6,635 bases of DNA from Clostridia bacterium (GTDB lineage: Bacteria > Bacillota_A > Clostridia > Christensenellales > Aristaeellaceae), in the NCBI GenBank assembly GCA_900754775.1, contig CAAEDZ010000131.1, forward strand, positions 1 through 6,635. The letters run 5' to 3'. Numbering within the stretch: position 1 is the first letter of the stretch; each line of letters starts with the position of its first letter. Below, one piece after another: positions 6,096 through 6,635 of the stretch. The notes under the pieces were generated by a model. That model saw nothing but the letters and a program-made list of their open reading frames with translations, searched no databases and was not told where the DNA came from. The position numbers and the translations under genes are program-made.

Positions 6096-6635
6096 GGTTC
6101 CCTCCCATCCCCGCCGGTGAGCGAGGAAAAATATTCGTCCACATAGGTTTTCAGGCTGTCGGGCAGATTTTCCGCCTCCGCGGCGCGCGCGGCGGCCTGC
6201 GCGTATTCGCCCGCGTACTCGCCGACGGGCACGTCGCCGCCCTCTTCGCCCTCGCCAAAGCCCAGATCCACGCTCTGCGATTCGCCTTCGCCCATCTCGC
6301 CGGTGAGCTGGCTGCTCTCGCCCGCAGCGTCCAGGCGCGTGGGATCGTAGATGGTTTCATACGTTCCCTGCTGATAGCGCATGGCTCCGTCGCCCGCGCC
6401 CTGCGCGCCGCCCGGATTGCCCGCGCCGCCCTGTTGCTCATTGGTCGAACCCTGGCCCGCGCCGCTGCCGCTTTCGCCTTCGCCCTGGCCGCTGCCTGCG
6501 CCGCTGCCCGAACCGCTGCCGCTTTCGCCCGCGCCGCTGCCTTCGCCCGAGCCATTTTCACCCTGGCCGCCGCCATTGCCGTCCGAGCCTTCGCCCGCAC
6601 CGTCCTGGCTGCCCGCGCCGGATTGCGCGCCGGAA
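6092..6635 (-). CDS. Gly/Ser-rich protein with acidic C-terminal module (5' end beyond window)
   Basis: The frame ending in TGA at 6094-6092 stays open to the window edge: 180 residues plus a partial codon, with the start missing. Visible residues 1-84 are a low-complexity tract of Gly, Ser, Ala, Glu and Gln with no hydrophobic stretch, probably a disordered linker. From about residue 85 composition changes to an ordered, acidic module: MRYQQGTYETIYDPTRL (85-101), SQLTGEMGEGES, a Glu/Gly-rich stretch, then a helix-like AQAAARAAEAENLPDSLKTY and a VDEYFSSL ending. The IYDPTRL and LPxxLKxYVxxYFSSL elements resemble, from memory, the C-terminal ends of uncharacterised proteins encoded just upstream of MoxR/DUF58 pairs in Clostridia; no domain name can be given. 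An ATG at 6382 could be taken as the start, but the open frame continues upstream with consistent Gly-rich coding and that ATG lacks a good ribosome site. The missing part may contain membrane helices; this is inference. The 4-bp overlap with the ATPase gene suggests coupled translation and a shared function. Confidence 0.85.
   Translation of the reverse strand, partial: SGAQSGAGSQDGAGEGSDGNGGGQGENGSGEGSGAGESGSGSGSGAGSGQGEGESGSGAGQGSTNEQQGGAGNPGGAQGAGDGAMRYQQGTYETIYDPTRLDAAGESSQLTGEMGEGESQSVDLGFGEGEEGGDVPVGEYAGEYAQAAARAAEAENLPDSLKTYVDEYFSSLTGGDGREP
6100..6106 (-). promoter_or_regulatory. Ribosome binding site for the MoxR ATPase gene
   Basis: GGGAGGG lies a few bases before the ATG at 6095, inside the final codons of the upstream Gly-rich gene. 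It contains the GGAGG core complementary to the 16S rRNA tail and supports the chosen start. Together with the ATGA overlap it allows both fresh initiation and reinitiation by ribosomes ending the previous gene. Confidence 0.85.
6383..6634 (-). repeat. Low-complexity Gly-Ser-Glu-Ala-Gln coding tract
   Basis: The stretch encodes 84 residues dominated by glycine, interspersed with Ser, Ala, Glu and Gln, written mostly as GGC, AGC, GCG and GAA codons. A 17-bp unit (GGCGAAAGCGGCAGCGG on the minus strand) occurs exactly twice, at 6513-6529 and 6462-6478, 51 bp apart and therefore in frame. Loosely repeated GSG, GAG and GESGSG units fill the rest. This looks like a flexible linker that grew by in-frame slippage or duplication. 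It is continuous with the window edge, so its full length is unknown. Confidence 0.85.

Noticed and set aside
5208..6146. 312-codon plus-strand open frame opposite the ATPase gene
   Set aside because: In register with the ATPase gene, which carries every AAA+ motif on the minus strand; the opposite product is a low-information His/Arg-rich shadow.
6151..6600. Minus-strand frame giving an Ala-Arg-Lys repeat protein
   Set aside because: It is an out-of-frame reading of the Gly-Ser linker. The frame ending at 6092 continues into a conserved-looking module and overlaps the ATPase start, so it is the real one.
1..6635. Possible anti-phage or tellurite-type MoxR/VWA defence system
   Set aside because: Those systems also carry kinase, PP2C phosphatase, Ter-family or nuclease components. 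None is visible here, and the BatA-like and double-VWA membrane proteins fit housekeeping-type MoxR operons better.

Overview
The window is one strand of a GC-rich bacterial operon (about two-thirds G+C by eye, not counted). All five genes lie on the minus strand, so transcription runs from high to low coordinates. No RNA gene, mobile element, CRISPR array or clear promoter or terminator is visible. Strong Shine-Dalgarno sites (GGGAGGG, AAGGAG, GAGGTGAGG), together with the protein families and gene order, suggest a high-GC member of the Clostridia or a related Firmicutes lineage, perhaps from a gut or anaerobic community. That placement is inference; nothing in the window fixes a taxon.

In transcription order the layout is as follows. 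(1) 6635-6092 is the 3' part of a protein with a long Gly/Ser/Glu/Gln-rich tract followed by an acidic C-terminal module; it is cut by the window edge. (2) 6095-5127 is a complete MoxR-family AAA+ ATPase, joined to gene 1 by an ATGA overlap. (3) 5124-4255 is a complete, soluble DUF58 protein with a von Willebrand A (VWA)-like fold. (4) 4204-2426 is a complete BatA-like membrane protein with an N-terminal membrane hairpin, a VWA domain, a beta-rich region, an amidotransferase-like region and a C-terminal membrane helix. (5) 2436-1 is a larger membrane protein with two VWA domains, open at the window edge after 812 codons. The junctions are a 4-bp overlap, a 2-bp gap, a 50-bp gap and an 11-bp overlap, so one polycistronic unit with translational coupling is likely.

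MoxR ATPases are generally paired with VWA proteins and are thought to act as chaperones that remodel a VWA/MIDAS (metal-ion-dependent adhesion site) partner or load it with a cofactor; RavA-ViaA, NorQ-NorD and the Bat operons are examples. Here one ATPase is followed by four VWA-type domains in three proteins. The Arg-rich loops of the two membrane proteins predict VWA domains outside the membrane, whereas MoxR and the DUF58 protein should be cytosolic. The substrate and purpose of this type of operon are not established.

The operon is a recognisable arrangement and not a wholly new system. The least explained parts are the Gly-rich first protein, the double-VWA protein in which the second VWA appears nested inside an amidotransferase-like region, and the BatA-like protein whose MIDAS lacks the usual threonine. 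Long plus-strand reading frames opposite each gene are register artefacts of codon choice (no TTA, CTA or TCA codons over long spans) and are not annotated.
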